A stretch of DNA of 33,784 nt from an uncultured Dialister sp. Lineage in GTDB: Bacteria > Bacillota > Negativicutes > Veillonellales > Dialisteraceae. A program made the translations under genes and the position numbers. Within the stretch, counting starts at the first letter, position 1; each line of letters starts with the position of its first letter. Below, piece by piece: positions 1 through 8,119 of this stretch. The notes beneath the pieces are model-generated. The model did not search any database, had not been told where the DNA came from, and saw nothing but the letters and a program-made list of their open reading frames with translations. Location of the stretch: assembly GCA_900314595.1 (NCBI GenBank), contig OMVW01000020.1, positions 1 to 33,784 on the forward strand, given 5' to 3'.

Positions 1-1
1 T

Positions 2-37
2 GAAAAGGAGAAGGACAAAGAGAAGAAAACCGCCTAA
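2..37 (+). CDS. C-terminal end of a truncated gene
   Basis: The frame beginning at base 2 reads EKEKDKEKKTA and then TAA at 35-37. A run of alternating Lys and Glu is typical of a disordered charged C-terminal tail. The gene would lie upstream of the window, on the + strand, converging on the yigZ-like gene. Another frame is also open for a similar distance, so the assignment is weak. Nothing can be said about function. Confidence 0.35.
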   Translation, partial: EKEKDKEKKTA

Positions 38-105
38 AAAGGGCTAACCCCCGAACAGAAAAATTAGGAATGGGTGTCCTTGACAACGGGACCGTTTTAA
101 ACTGC

Positions 106-744
106 CTAATGACTCCGATGAATCTTTACATACTCCTCTCCCATTTTATCAATTCCCGCTTTGCCTCCGGTGAGGTCGGTGAAGAAGCGGAGGTGATTTT
201 TTGCCTCTTCCGGCAAGCAGAGGATGGTCATCCGCACTTTATCTGCAAAAGCGCGGTTTTTGACGATGATATCTTTATCTTTGATATAATTTTCAAATCC
301 TCCCACCGCCGGATAGGGCAGGATGATTTCATAACATTCATAGGGCGTGTAAACCACGATAGGCGCTTCTTTCACTGCATCGGCCAGAGACCCACTATAA
401 GCGCGGGTGAGGCCGCCGGCTCCCAGCTTGATTCCTCCGAAGTACCTCGTCACTACGGCCAGCACGTTGGTGAGGTGCTGCATCTGCAGTACGTGAAGCA
501 TGGGATGGCCCGCCGTGCCCTGGGGTTCTCCATCGTCTCCGGATTTTTCAAGGACCCTCGTGGTACCGATGCGCCAGGCATAGCAATTATGGGTGGCATC
601 TTTGTATTCCTTCCGGAAACCATCCAGTGCGGCCTGCGCTTCTTCCTCGCTCGTCACGGGCATGAGATGGGCGATGAATATGGATTTTTTGATTTCCGTT
701 TCTTTATGAAATATATCCGCCGGTGCGGCATACGCGATGAGCAT
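106..744 (-). CDS. yigZ: IMPACT/YigZ family protein (UPF0029 plus DUF1949)
   Basis: A 212-residue soluble protein of the YigZ/IMPACT family. The N-terminal domain carries the family signature DGEPQGTAG (about residues 71-79) followed by the TRYFGGIKLGAGGLTRAY segment; the rest matches the usual DUF1949 C-terminal domain in position and size. The start is the ATG at 742-744 because a strong AAAGGAGG lies just upstream (about 750-757). A longer reading from 780 would place that ribosome site inside the gene and overlap its neighbour. The eukaryotic relative IMPACT regulates the GCN2 stress kinase; the bacterial role is poorly defined, possibly ribosome- or nucleic-acid-linked. It lies 28 bp downstream of the DUF4143 ATPase on the same strand, so they may be co-transcribed. 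The family call is secure, the function is not. Confidence 0.9.
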   Translation of the reverse strand: MLIAYAAPADIFHKETEIKKSIFIAHLMPVTSEEEAQAALDGFRKEYKDATHNCYAWRIGTTRVLEKSGDDGEPQGTAGHPMLHVLQMQHLTNVLAVVTRYFGGIKLGAGGLTRAYSGSLADAVKEAPIVVYTPYECYEIILPYPAVGGFENYIKDKDIIVKNRAFADKVRMTILCLPEEAKNHLRFFTDLTGGKAGIDKMGEEYVKIHRSH

Positions 745-772
745 GGAGCCCTCCTTTCCGGAATGGGAATTT

Positions 773-1972
773 TCATCCAAGTACGGTCACCGGAAGGCCG
801 GTGAGATTTCTCCCCAGTTCCTTCTTCCTGATGGTAAGGCAGAGAATGGTCCCTTTCCCCCGGGGAATTCCTGTCTGGTCAAGCACAGGGAAATCGGCCC
901 CGTTTCCCGGCGCCGGATGGACCGTCTTTAAAATTTTCACCGGATACAGCGTGCTCTCTCCGATGAAAACCACCTGTATTTCCTTCCGGTCTATATCCCG
1001 ATAGTAAGAAAGGGGCGGCACTTTTCCATGATAGAAATAAGATTTGCGGATTTCATTGACCGCAAAATTTTCAAGAAGCACATCCTTCATGGCTCCGGTC
1101 ATCACCGATGCCGGTGAGGGACGATTCCTGAGGTAGCACACAAGACCGGTATCGGTGAAATAAAGCTTCGGCGTGCGGACGGCCCGCTTCAGGGCAGGAT
1201 GAAGGAGGGGACGAAGGAAATAGATATGTCCCAGTTTTTCCAGTACCTGCACCCACTTCCTGGCGGTGAGGGTATTGACCTTCGCTTCCCTGGCAAGCCC
1301 GTCGAAATTGACGGACTGCCCATCCCAGGCAGCAAGGACCATAAGGAAATCAAGAAACTTCCGCTCATTCCGGAGACGCACGAATTTCCTCATATCCTCC
1401 TCAATCACTTTAAGGATATATTCAGCGTAAAAAACGTTCCGAGCCTTCTCGCCGCTTCGCACGGCAGGCATGGCGCCCGTCCATATTTCCTTATACACCG
1501 CATCGGAGGAACAGGGCGCTCCGTCCATCTCTGCCGACGGGTCAAATGGCGGGATCTCCAGTCCGTGGAGTTCCGCCTGGGAAAGAGGAAGAAGAGTCAG
1601 CTTCTCCAGTTTCCCGGAAAGAGCAGGAATGAGCTCCTCCAGCTCCCTCGTCATCCAGGACGCAGCCAGGAGGAAATCTCCGGGACGTCCTTTTTCGATT
1701 TTTTCCTTCAATGCCTGTACAAGAACGGGCGAACGCTGCACTTCATCTATAATGAGGGGCACAGGATATCTCTCAAAGAAACGGTCCGGCTCTTTTTCCG
1801 CCAGATTCCGCGTCTCCTCATCCGATAACGCCGCATATGTCCTCTCTCCAACCCCGAAATTTCCAAGAACCGTGGTCTTCCCCGCCCCGCGGGGTCCCAC
1901 GATGAGAATCGCAGGCCGGCTTTCCATGAGTTCCCTTATGGATCCCTCCAGCCTGCGGGCAATCATAGTCAT
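773..1972 (-). CDS. AAA-family ATPase with DUF4143 C-terminal domain
   Basis: A 399-residue protein of the widespread AAA_14/DUF4143 family. Walker A is GPRGAGKT (residues 26-33) and Walker B is IIDEVQ (74-79), followed by the LLPLSQAELHG segment typical of the family. The C-terminal part matches DUF4143: a winged-helix-like segment (VNTLTARKWVQVLEKLGHIYFL) and a nuclease-like stretch near LSYYRD. The start is the ATG at 1970-1972 because GGAGG sits 7 nt upstream. The ATG at 1985-1987 has no ribosome site, and the GGAGG would lie inside it. Members are often called prokaryotic-type ATPases of unknown role and are usually orphan accessory genes that vary between strains. No partner gene is visible here apart from the yigZ-like gene downstream. 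Family confident, function unknown. Confidence 0.85.
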   Translation of the reverse strand: MTMIARRLEGSIRELMESRPAILIVGPRGAGKTTVLGNFGVGERTYAALSDEETRNLAEKEPDRFFERYPVPLIIDEVQRSPVLVQALKEKIEKGRPGDFLLAASWMTRELEELIPALSGKLEKLTLLPLSQAELHGLEIPPFDPSAEMDGAPCSSDAVYKEIWTGAMPAVRSGEKARNVFYAEYILKVIEEDMRKFVRLRNERKFLDFLMVLAAWDGQSVNFDGLAREAKVNTLTARKWVQVLEKLGHIYFLRPLLHPALKRAVRTPKLYFTDTGLVCYLRNRPSPASVMTGAMKDVLLENFAVNEIRKSYFYHGKVPPLSYYRDIDRKEIQVVFIGESTLYPVKILKTVHPAPGNGADFPVLDQTGIPRGKGTILCLTIRKKELGRNLTGLPVTVLG

Positions 1973-2220
1973 TACTCCGCCTCCCATTCATGGATGATTA
2001 TATTTATTATTATGGTTAAGCTAAGTTTTTATACTTATAATTTTAATCGAAAATAAGGAATAGTACAAGAATGAGAAATACAATTTTTTGATATGTGACT
2101 GTTTTCTTATTTATTTCAATTCTTTTCTTTACAATTCAGCAAAACACATTCATGGAACAGACTTCCATATCATCCCCTTCCGACACATTTTCATAAAAAA
2201 ATGTGCCCCATCAGGGACAC

Positions 2221-2625
2221 ACCTTCACGAACCACGAAATTTCAAATACAGGCTGAAACCATCAGCAGGGCCATCGGCCCGCGGCCGAAGGCCGCTATAT
2301 AAGATTGGCTGGCGCAGCCAGCCATATCCTTCACGAACCACGAATCACGAATCACGAAATCTCGAGAAAGCCTGTATCGGGGCTCGCTGAGGTAAGGCTA
2401 ATTCACGAATACCGTAACTGACTCAACCCGTACCATCTGACAAATGCCTCCAATAAATCCGCCTGTGCACAGCCCCCATATAAGATTATTGGCTGCATCA
2501 GCAGCCAATCCTTCCCGCACCCCGCATCCCGCACCCCGAAATCTCGAACGCGGGATGAAAGCCATACGCCGTGGTGAGGCTAATGCCCGAAAACCGCAAC
2601 TGACTCAATCCGTCTTATCTGACAA
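2221..2625. repeat. Intergenic tandem array of degenerate repeat units
   Basis: The 650 bp between the ATPase and the secreted-protein gene holds no credible gene. Two diverged direct copies of about 150 bp run from about 2294 to 2445 and from about 2476 to 2626. Both begin with (C)ATATAAGATT and an inverted repeat built on GGCTG...CAGCC. Both then have a short CACGAA or CCCGCA iteration, a CGAAATCTCGA core, and a tail containing CGCAACTGACTCAA or CGTAACTGACTCAA. The heptamer CACGAAT is repeated near 2333-2358. The second copy has a perfect 9 bp stem ATTGGCTGC/GCAGCCAAT with a 4 nt loop at about 2488-2509. The AT-rich part at 1988-2100 probably holds the ATPase promoter, but I see no clear box pair. 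Confidence 0.7.
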
Positions 2626-2630
2626 AAGAC

Positions 2631-3269
2631 TCACGCCTCAAAATTCTTCTCCTGCTCGAGCATCCGTTTCAGCGTCTTTTCGGTTACCGGGAATTCGATG
2701 ATGTCTCCTTCGCCGTTTACGTATTTCACGGTGTAGGGTACGTCAAGGATCTGCTCTCTGGTAAATCCGAAGTAACGGACGTAATGGGAATGGGGCATGA
2801 GGCTGTCGATAACAGGATTCATTTCATAGCGGGGGTAAATGCGTTTTCCGTCTTTTTCCAGCACCAGGTGCTCCGAGCGGTTGCTGCCCTTTGTTTCCAT
2901 GGAGTAGGAAACGAGATGATGCACCGGCATGTAGGCTGGCGCTACGAAGAGGATATCCTGATTGGAAAGAAGGATATCCTTGAAATTTTCCGGTACTTCG
3001 AGGAGCCGCAGGTCTTCGGTGGAAGAAATATACATGCCCGCCGTATAGGGAGTGACCACCACCACCTGATTGGAACCGATGGTTCCATGCCGCATTTCCA
3101 CCCCATAGTGCATGGGATTTTCCAGAAGGCCGTGTTTCTTCACGGTCTTTCCTTTTGCCCACATAGCATCGTAGGATGCAGAATCCAGGGTCATGAAATC
3201 AGCGGCAAATGCAGAAACCGGAAGGAGTGCTGCAGCAGAGAGAGCCAGGGCAGCGAGTAATTTTTTCAT
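2631..3269 (-). CDS. Secreted protein of unknown function
   Basis: A 212-residue protein with a classic Sec signal peptide: MKK, a hydrophobic Leu/Ala stretch, then AFA followed by Ala-Asp, so cleavage is likely after about residue 22. The mature part (about 190 residues) has no cysteines and is rich in Tyr, His and Met. No catalytic motif is recognisable. It has alternating hydrophobic segments such as NQVVVVTPYTAGMYI, which suggest a beta-rich periplasmic fold. AGAGG lies 5 nt before the ATG. It stands alone: an array of degenerate repeats lies downstream, and 256 bp of spacer separate it from the larA-like gene upstream. I do not recognise the family. A periplasmic or outer-surface location is inference from the signal peptide and the diderm context. 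Confidence 0.8.
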   Translation of the reverse strand: MKKLLAALALSAAALLPVSAFAADFMTLDSASYDAMWAKGKTVKKHGLLENPMHYGVEMRHGTIGSNQVVVVTPYTAGMYISSTEDLRLLEVPENFKDILLSNQDILFVAPAYMPVHHLVSYSMETKGSNRSEHLVLEKDGKRIYPRYEMNPVIDSLMPHSHYVRYFGFTREQILDVPYTVKYVNGEGDIIEFPVTEKTLKRMLEQEKNFEA

Positions 3270-3432
3270 AGATACCTCTACTTTCTGCCAATTCCCTCAG
3301 CAATTTCCTTGAGATTTGGCGAGAACAGGAGCATTTCCGCTCATGGGATTGAATGTTTCATATAAAGGAGGAATAAAACCGGCAAGGCGGGGACGAATTT
3401 ATAATTTTTAGTTGTCAGACCCGCGGCCCGGT

Positions 3433-3520
3433 CCACGGTACTCGAGTAGGGCAAATAATTTCAGCCTGCACCATTCATGACCGATAACCACGGTACACGA
3501 GTGCGGAGAAGAAATTCAGC
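3433..3520. repeat. Short imperfect direct repeat in spacer
   Basis: Two copies of a roughly 33 bp unit at 3433-3465 and 3488-3520. Both start CCACGGTAC, continue CGAGT and end TTCAGC. The first contains a CTCGAG palindrome. They lie in the 256 bp spacer between the larA-like gene and the secreted-protein gene. No function is evident. They may be remnants of the same mobile or palindromic families seen elsewhere in the left half. Confidence 0.55.
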
Positions 3521-3525
3521 GCCGC

Positions 3526-4830
3526 TTATTTGATAAAAGGAACTACCGCACTTCCATGAGGGATGACATTGATGGTATAGTCGGTCTTTCCTTCTTCGGC
3601 CAGTTTTTTCTGTGCCAGTTCCCAGGCTTCCGCCACGGTGGCTACAGGGATCTGGTGGGTCCTTTCGCGAAGGATCTCGAAGTTTTCCGGTTTCGTCACA
3701 ATGTAAACCGTATGGGTCATGGCAGTGATCAGATTTTCAAAAGCCACAAAGAAAGGAATGGTGAAGCAGGCGCGGAGGCCTTTTTCCATTTCCGTGAGAT
3801 CCGGGTATTTGAAGCTTCCCAGGTAAGCCGGCGGTTCCATGATATCTTCCGCCTCAATCATGGTAATGATGATTCCGCCTTTTTTCGCAGCGATTTCTGC
3901 CGTCGTATAGCACTTGGTCCCCTGGTAGAGGTTCGTATCCTTCGGATAACCGCCGGCAGAAACGATGCATACGTCTGCCTGCTGCTTCATGGGAACCTTC
4001 TGCATGCGGTAGGTCCGCTTCGTTCCTTCCAGCCAGGCTTCGTAAGGATCGCCGCCGACCATGGAGGAAATATTTCCATCTTCATTAATGACAGAGTGGA
4101 CGAGGAAACAGGGTTTCACCATATCGCAGGCTTCCTGCATATCTTCAGAAACAGGATTGCCCTCGATTTTCAGAAGCTTTGCATCCGGGTTGAGACCGCT
4201 TCCCAGGGTATCCCCCAGCGCATGGCAGTGGTTCTGCTGGACCGTTTCAAATCCGGCCACTCCCGGGAGGATCAGTTTCCTTCCACCGCCGAAGCCTGCC
4301 ATATCATGGGTGGAAATCGCATTGATGAGGATGACTTTATCTGCTTGGGCCACTCTTGTATCGATCCATACGTCGGTACCCCTGGAAGTCACGCCCATAT
4401 GGGTAAGCATGGATTTGTCCGTGGAAACATGCTGGTACATTTTGATGCGCTTTGCCACTTCTTCGCCTACGCAGGTGATATTTTCCTCATCCGTATGAAC
4501 GCGGTGAGTCCCCTGGGCAAAGACGATGTACATATCTTCATCCGGAATACCTGCCAGGTTCAGTTCATTGACCACATGAATAGTGAATTCCCTTGCCCTG
4601 TTCCAGGCACGGGTGATATCCGCCACGATCAGGCAGACTTTATCTCCCTTTTTCACCACTTCAGAAAGAGGTTTCGAGCCAATCGGATGACGCATACATT
4701 CGATGGCTGCTTCCTTCACATCGCAGGCAGGAGTTGGCACGCCCACCAGCACATCAGAAATATGTTCCTCCGGCAGCAGCACAGACTGCGTTCCATGGCC
4801 AAAGGGCAGCTTGAATTCTTTAAGAGCCAT
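3526..4830 (-). CDS. larA: LarA-family nickel-dependent 2-hydroxyacid racemase
   Basis: A 434-residue enzyme of the lactate racemase LarA family, which uses a covalently bound nickel-pincer nucleotide (NPN) to racemise or epimerise 2-hydroxyacids. The residues known from Lactobacillus LarA are all present at nearly the same numbers: Asp71 and Arg74 in VADITRA, His109 in AQGTHR, His175 in STHDMAGF, the NPN-bearing Lys185 in GGGRKLILPG, and His201 in QQNHCHA. Length is normal. A GGAGG sits about 8 nt before the ATG. No larB, larC or larE cofactor-synthesis gene lies in the window, so the cofactor must come from elsewhere. The family has many substrate subclasses, so lactate is likely but not proven. 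It appears monocistronic with its own promoter. Confidence 0.88.
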   Translation of the reverse strand: MALKEFKLPFGHGTQSVLLPEEHISDVLVGVPTPACDVKEAAIECMRHPIGSKPLSEVVKKGDKVCLIVADITRAWNRAREFTIHVVNELNLAGIPDEDMYIVFAQGTHRVHTDEENITCVGEEVAKRIKMYQHVSTDKSMLTHMGVTSRGTDVWIDTRVAQADKVILINAISTHDMAGFGGGRKLILPGVAGFETVQQNHCHALGDTLGSGLNPDAKLLKIEGNPVSEDMQEACDMVKPCFLVHSVINEDGNISSMVGGDPYEAWLEGTKRTYRMQKVPMKQQADVCIVSAGGYPKDTNLYQGTKCYTTAEIAAKKGGIIITMIEAEDIMEPPAYLGSFKYPDLTEMEKGLRACFTIPFFVAFENLITAMTHTVYIVTKPENFEILRERTHQIPVATVAEAWELAQKKLAEEGKTDYTINVIPHGSAVVPFIK

Positions 4831-4872
4831 TTTCTTCCTCCGTTTATTTATATTTTATAAATATTTCTTCTT

Positions 4873-4902
4873 ATTATACTTTAGATGATCTTTACTTGCC
4901 AA
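4873..4902 (-). promoter_or_regulatory. Promoter of the larA-like gene
   Basis: On the minus strand TTGGCA (4897-4902) is followed after 18 bp by a perfect TATAAT (4873-4878). The start codon is about 43 nt farther on. The pair fits a housekeeping sigma factor. No obvious operator dyad overlaps it. Confidence 0.7.
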
Positions 4903-4980
4903 TAAATGAAAGAGGAAAGCAGAAGGTGAAATAACTTTTGTGTCGGGAATATCGGGAATGTCGGGAGGCACGGGGCTGTC

Positions 4981-5022
4981 GGGAAGGATTGGCTGCTGAT
5001 GCAGCCAATATTTTATATGGGG
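4981..5022 (-). repeat. Inverted copy of the GGCTGC stem-loop element
   Basis: This stretch is the reverse complement, with few changes, of 2474-2516. It shares the 9 bp stem ATTGGCTGC/GCAGCCAAT and the flanking CCCCATATAA. The same element thus occurs in both orientations in two different spacers, which indicates a dispersed sequence family rather than a chance hairpin. Confidence 0.65.
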
Positions 5023-5141
5023 ATTGTACACAGACAGGGCTGAAAACCCCGATATTACCCAAAATGAACCGACCGGAATCAGCACATATGAAGACAACTG
5101 GCAAAAGGCACCCGGGAGAATAAGGAAATCGGAACACGGGA

Positions 5142-5290
5142 GGCCCTCCTCGATAGGAGGGCTCCGCGAAGCGGTGGGAGGACGAACTGCACGGATGAGG
5201 AAAAATATTCCCGGACACAGATGAGAGCCGAAGGCAAAATCAAAATGCGGCGCCCACGACTTTACGCCGCACCTCCCGCCAATTCCTAAT
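5142..5290. repeat. Palindromic double-hairpin element with GC-rich tail, copy 1
   Basis: Two adjacent hairpins, CCCTCCT-cgat-AGGAGGG and CCGC-gaa-GCGG, are followed by GGGAGGACGAACTGCAC. A second block at about 5228-5290 contains GCGGCG...CGCCGC and ends in a run of AATTCC. The second block recurs at 7910-7970. The spacer from 4903 to 5650 contains no credible coding region. It is made mostly of this unit, its neighbour at 5428 and the stem-loop at 4981. Confidence 0.65.
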
Positions 5291-5427
5291 CCCCAATTCC
5301 TGCCTCAGAAAGCCACCACCTTCCCGACAGCCCGACATCACATCAAAAGCCTCCGATCATAACCTGCACATTTGGGACTCGATGCCGTACCATTTCCATG
5401 CCAAATGTCTCAAAACATCCGCGGAAA

Positions 5428-5570
5428 GGCTCCCCTCGATAGGGGAGCTCCCGCGAAGCGGGTGAGGGGACGAACCGCACTGATGGGGAAAAATTCCCCC
5501 CGGCCCGAATGAGAGCCGAAGGCCCCATCAAAAACTCGCGGCCAAAGGCCGCCACCTTCCCGAGTCCCCC
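5428..5570. repeat. Palindromic double-hairpin element, copy 2
   Basis: CTCCCCT-cgat-AGGGGAG is followed by CCCGC-gaa-GCGGG and then TGAGGGGACGAACCGCAC. This is the same layout as copy 1, with compensating changes in both stems. The third block (GAGGGG) could instead pair with the first arm, so two alternative folds are possible. The tail carries GAGAGCCGAAGG as copy 1 does. Confidence 0.65.
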
Positions 5571-5681
5571 GATACTCCCGATACCCCCGACACTCCCGAT
5601 TCAAAAGTTATTCACATGACAGTTTCCCTTTCACCCCGATCACTGATAACTATTAACTTTCTTTTAATGATAGATATGGTC

Positions 5682-5687
5682 TATAAT
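5682..5687 (+). promoter_or_regulatory. -10 box for the M24 peptidase-aroD operon
   Basis: A perfect TATAAT lies 40 bp before the start codon of the M24 peptidase gene. A weak TTCTTT is 17 bp upstream. The surrounding 60 bp are strongly AT-rich compared with the repeat-filled spacer before it. Confidence 0.5.
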
Positions 5688-5727
5688 AGAAATATAAATA
5701 AAAGACAAAAACAAGGAGGTCGATAAG

Positions 5728-6843
5728 ATGTCCATTATGCATGACAGGCGGATGGGAGAAGTACGGGAGAATATGAAAGCTCTCGGCCTTTCCTCGCTGA
5801 TTGTTTCAGAAACGGCTGCTTTGTGGTATCTCACGGGAGAGACCATTCATCCCGGTGAACGGCTGACCGTGCTGGTGGTTCAGGAAAAAGGACCGGCTTT
5901 CTGGGTGCGGAACCGTCTCTTCCCTTTGAAATCCGGCACCGGCTGGACCATGGCAGAAGCGAAGGCGGCCGGTTACATCGCCGATATTTCCTATGAAGAT
6001 GGAGAAGACGGCATGGCCCTTCTGGCCGGTCATCTGCCGGAAGGAAAAGTGGGCGTGGACAAAGTCTGGCCCTCCGCCTTCCTCCTTGACCTCATGAGCC
6101 GGAGAAAAGACCTGAAATTCATCAATGGCTCCCCTGCCGTAGACGATGCAAGAGCCGTGAAAGATGAAAGGGAAATGGGCATCATGCGCCTGGCCTCGAA
6201 TATCAACGACCGGGCAATGAAAAAAATTTCCCAATGGATTGCGCCGGGGGTTACGGAAAAAGAATGCGCCGAAAAACTTCTTGCCATTTATAAAGAAGAA
6301 GGAGCCGAAGGATTTTCCTTCCCGCCCATCGTATCTTTCGGCGCCCATGGGGCCGACCCCCATCACATGCCGGATGCAACGCCCCTCAAAAGGCGGGAAA
6401 CGGTGCTCTTTGATATCGGCTGCAAAAAAGATAACTACTGCTCCGATATGACCCGCACCTGGTTCTACGGAAGGCCTGACGAAGAATGGGTGAAAATCCA
6501 TGATCTTGTACGGGAGGCAGGAGAACTGGCCGAATCCATGGTCCGCCCGGGGATCAAACTCTCAGAACTGGACAAGGCAGCCAGAGACTATATTTCCAAA
6601 GGCGGCTATGGCCCCTGCTTCACCCACCGCCTGGGCCATTTCATAGGCATCCGGGAGCACGAAGCAGGCGAAGTGAGCGCCACTTCTGAAATCATCGCCA
6701 AACCGGGCATGATCTTTTCCATCGAACCGGGCGTGTACATCCCCGGAAAATTTGGAATCCGCATCGAAGATCTGGTCATGGTCACCGATACCGGCTGCGA
6801 AGTACTGAACCAGGCTGACCGGGGCTGGAGAATTTCCCTCTGA
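5728..6843 (+). CDS. M24-family Xaa-Pro aminopeptidase
   Basis: A 371-residue cytosolic metallopeptidase of the creatinase/aminopeptidase P fold. Residues 1-135 match the N-terminal creatinase-like domain. The C-terminal pita-bread domain carries the five expected metal ligands: Asp229 and Asp240 (FDIGCKKDNYCSDMTRT), His304 (GHFIGIREHE), Glu333 (SIEPGVY) and Glu347 (GIRIEDLV). Such enzymes remove an N-terminal residue preceding proline and use two Mn or Co ions. Length is typical of the PepQ/YpdF/aminopeptidase P group, and I cannot tell which. AAGGAGG lies 8 nt before the ATG. The aroD gene follows after 11 bp, so the two form an operon. Confidence 0.9.
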   Translation: MSIMHDRRMGEVRENMKALGLSSLIVSETAALWYLTGETIHPGERLTVLVVQEKGPAFWVRNRLFPLKSGTGWTMAEAKAAGYIADISYEDGEDGMALLAGHLPEGKVGVDKVWPSAFLLDLMSRRKDLKFINGSPAVDDARAVKDEREMGIMRLASNINDRAMKKISQWIAPGVTEKECAEKLLAIYKEEGAEGFSFPPIVSFGAHGADPHHMPDATPLKRRETVLFDIGCKKDNYCSDMTRTWFYGRPDEEWVKIHDLVREAGELAESMVRPGIKLSELDKAARDYISKGGYGPCFTHRLGHFIGIREHEAGEVSATSEIIAKPGMIFSIEPGVYIPGKFGIRIEDLVMVTDTGCEVLNQADRGWRISL

Positions 6844-6854
6844 AAGGAGCTCAA

Positions 6855-7613
6855 ATGCTGAAAATAAAAAACGTAACCATCGGAGAAGGCAGACCTGCCA
6901 TCTGCGTACCCCTCGTTTCTTCTGACCTTGGAAGTCTTGAAAAAGAATGTGAAGCGCTGAAAGAGTCCCCCCTGGATATGGTCGAGTGGCGGGTGGACTA
7001 CCTGATGAACAAGGAAAATTTCAATGCCACCCGGGACCTCGATGCCGCATGGCGGATCATAAGGAAATATTTCCCCGGCAAACCCGTGCTCACCACCGTC
7101 CGCACCAAGAGCCAGGGCGGAGTCCACAAGACGCCGGGAGGAGAATATATCAGCCTCCTCTCCCTCATCATCGCCTCCCACTGGGCAGACATCCTGGACG
7201 TAGAGTACGGCCATGAAATGATGGATACGAAAGTCCTCATCTCCCAGGCAAAGAAGCAGGGCCTCCCGGTGCTCATGAGCTACCATAAATTCAAGCGGGC
7301 CCTTTCAGAAATGGAAATACTGGACGTGCTGGAAAATATGCGTTTCTTCAGACCGGATATTGAAAAAATAGCCGTCATGCCCGAAAAGCCCTCCGACGTA
7401 TCCGCCCTCATGAGCGCTGCCGCCAGATTCGGAGAAAAATATCCGGACATCCCGGTAGTCACCATCGCCATGGGCCCCCTGGGAGTCATTACCCGGATCA
7501 CAGGAAATAATCTGGGCGGAGCCCTCACCTTCGCCGCAGGCCGTGAAGCCAGCGCCCCGGGACAGCTGACAGTGGAAGAAGTCAGGAAGATACAGGAGAT
7601 TCTGGAGAAGTAG
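6855..7613 (+). CDS. aroD: Type I 3-dehydroquinate dehydratase
   Basis: A 252-residue shikimate-pathway enzyme that dehydrates 3-dehydroquinate to 3-dehydroshikimate through a Schiff base. The catalytic pair is visible as His144 (MSYHKF) and Lys171 (EKIAVMP), with substrate-binding Glu45/Arg47 (VEWRVDY), Arg83 (TVRTK) and Arg214 (GVITRI). The glycine-rich end (GGALTFAAG, then SAPGQL) is also typical. An AAGGAG follows the stop of the peptidase gene, 11 bp before this ATG, so the two are co-transcribed. A clear hairpin terminator follows at 7656. No other shikimate gene is in the window. The class I enzyme is aldolase-like and unrelated to the class II AroQ type. Confidence 0.95.
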   Translation: MLKIKNVTIGEGRPAICVPLVSSDLGSLEKECEALKESPLDMVEWRVDYLMNKENFNATRDLDAAWRIIRKYFPGKPVLTTVRTKSQGGVHKTPGGEYISLLSLIIASHWADILDVEYGHEMMDTKVLISQAKKQGLPVLMSYHKFKRALSEMEILDVLENMRFFRPDIEKIAVMPEKPSDVSALMSAAARFGEKYPDIPVVTIAMGPLGVITRITGNNLGGALTFAAGREASAPGQLTVEEVRKIQEILEK

Positions 7614-7655
7614 TTAGCATTTAGTAGTTAGTTTTTGTGGTTAGTGATTAGAATG

Positions 7656-7684
7656 AGAGCCGGTTTCCTGCAGCCGGCTCTTTT
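7656..7684 (+). terminator. Terminator of the peptidase-aroD operon
   Basis: An 8 bp perfect stem AGAGCCGG/CCGGCTCT with a 10 nt loop is followed by TTTT. It lies 43 bp after the aroD stop codon. Confidence 0.75.
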
Positions 7685-8059
7685 GATGAGGGGAAGAAAT
7701 ACGAATCCTGCGGCTGCCGGCTCAAAACTCTCGCGGAAAGGTTTCGAACCAGCCGGAACATCAGGGTATGAAATCTCCTGCGCCAGCCATTCCCGGCCTA
7801 TATGAGCAAAGCGAAAACATACTATCGGGCACCAGCTCTCCAAGCCTGGAGAGCGGACGTGTTGTGACTGAGAGGTTGTTCAATGGTACATGTCGAAAAT
7901 ATACGCCGGAGGCCAAATCAAAAAGCGACGCCCATAAATTTGCGCCGCACATCCCCTAATTCCCAATTCCTCCCCCCAAAAGGACGAACTGCACTTTCAT
8001 CCTTAAAGTTCTCTCGCCGGACTGTCTCCAAACATGTAAGCGAGTCAAAATCAGGCATC
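7685..8059. repeat. Gene-free spacer with repeat fragments
   Basis: No credible gene lies here. The stretch holds a perfect 7 bp hairpin GCTCTCC/GGAGAGC at 7835-7854. At about 7910-7970 there is a copy of the block seen at 5228-5290 (AATCAAAAAGCGACGCCC, a CGCCGCAC core, then AATTCCCAATTCC). At 7982 there is a GGACGAACTGCACTTTC motif shared with the double-hairpin elements and with 11166. It appears to be a mosaic of the same dispersed families. Confidence 0.6.
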
Positions 8060-8088
8060 TTGCCTAATCGATAGGAAACAAGTAAAAT
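8060..8088 (+). promoter_or_regulatory. Promoter of divIVA
   Basis: TTGCCT (8060-8065) and TAAAAT (8083-8088) are separated by exactly 17 bp and lie 31 bp before the chosen start codon. Consistent with a housekeeping promoter. Confidence 0.6.
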
Positions 8089-8119
8089 GAATAGAGAATT
8101 ATCCCAAGGAGGACTACCG

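Noticed and set aside
3556..4860. 434-residue open frame antisense to the larA-like gene
   Set aside because: It mirrors a gene with all family active-site residues; its own translation is His/Phe/Arg-rich with no family pattern, so it is a shadow.
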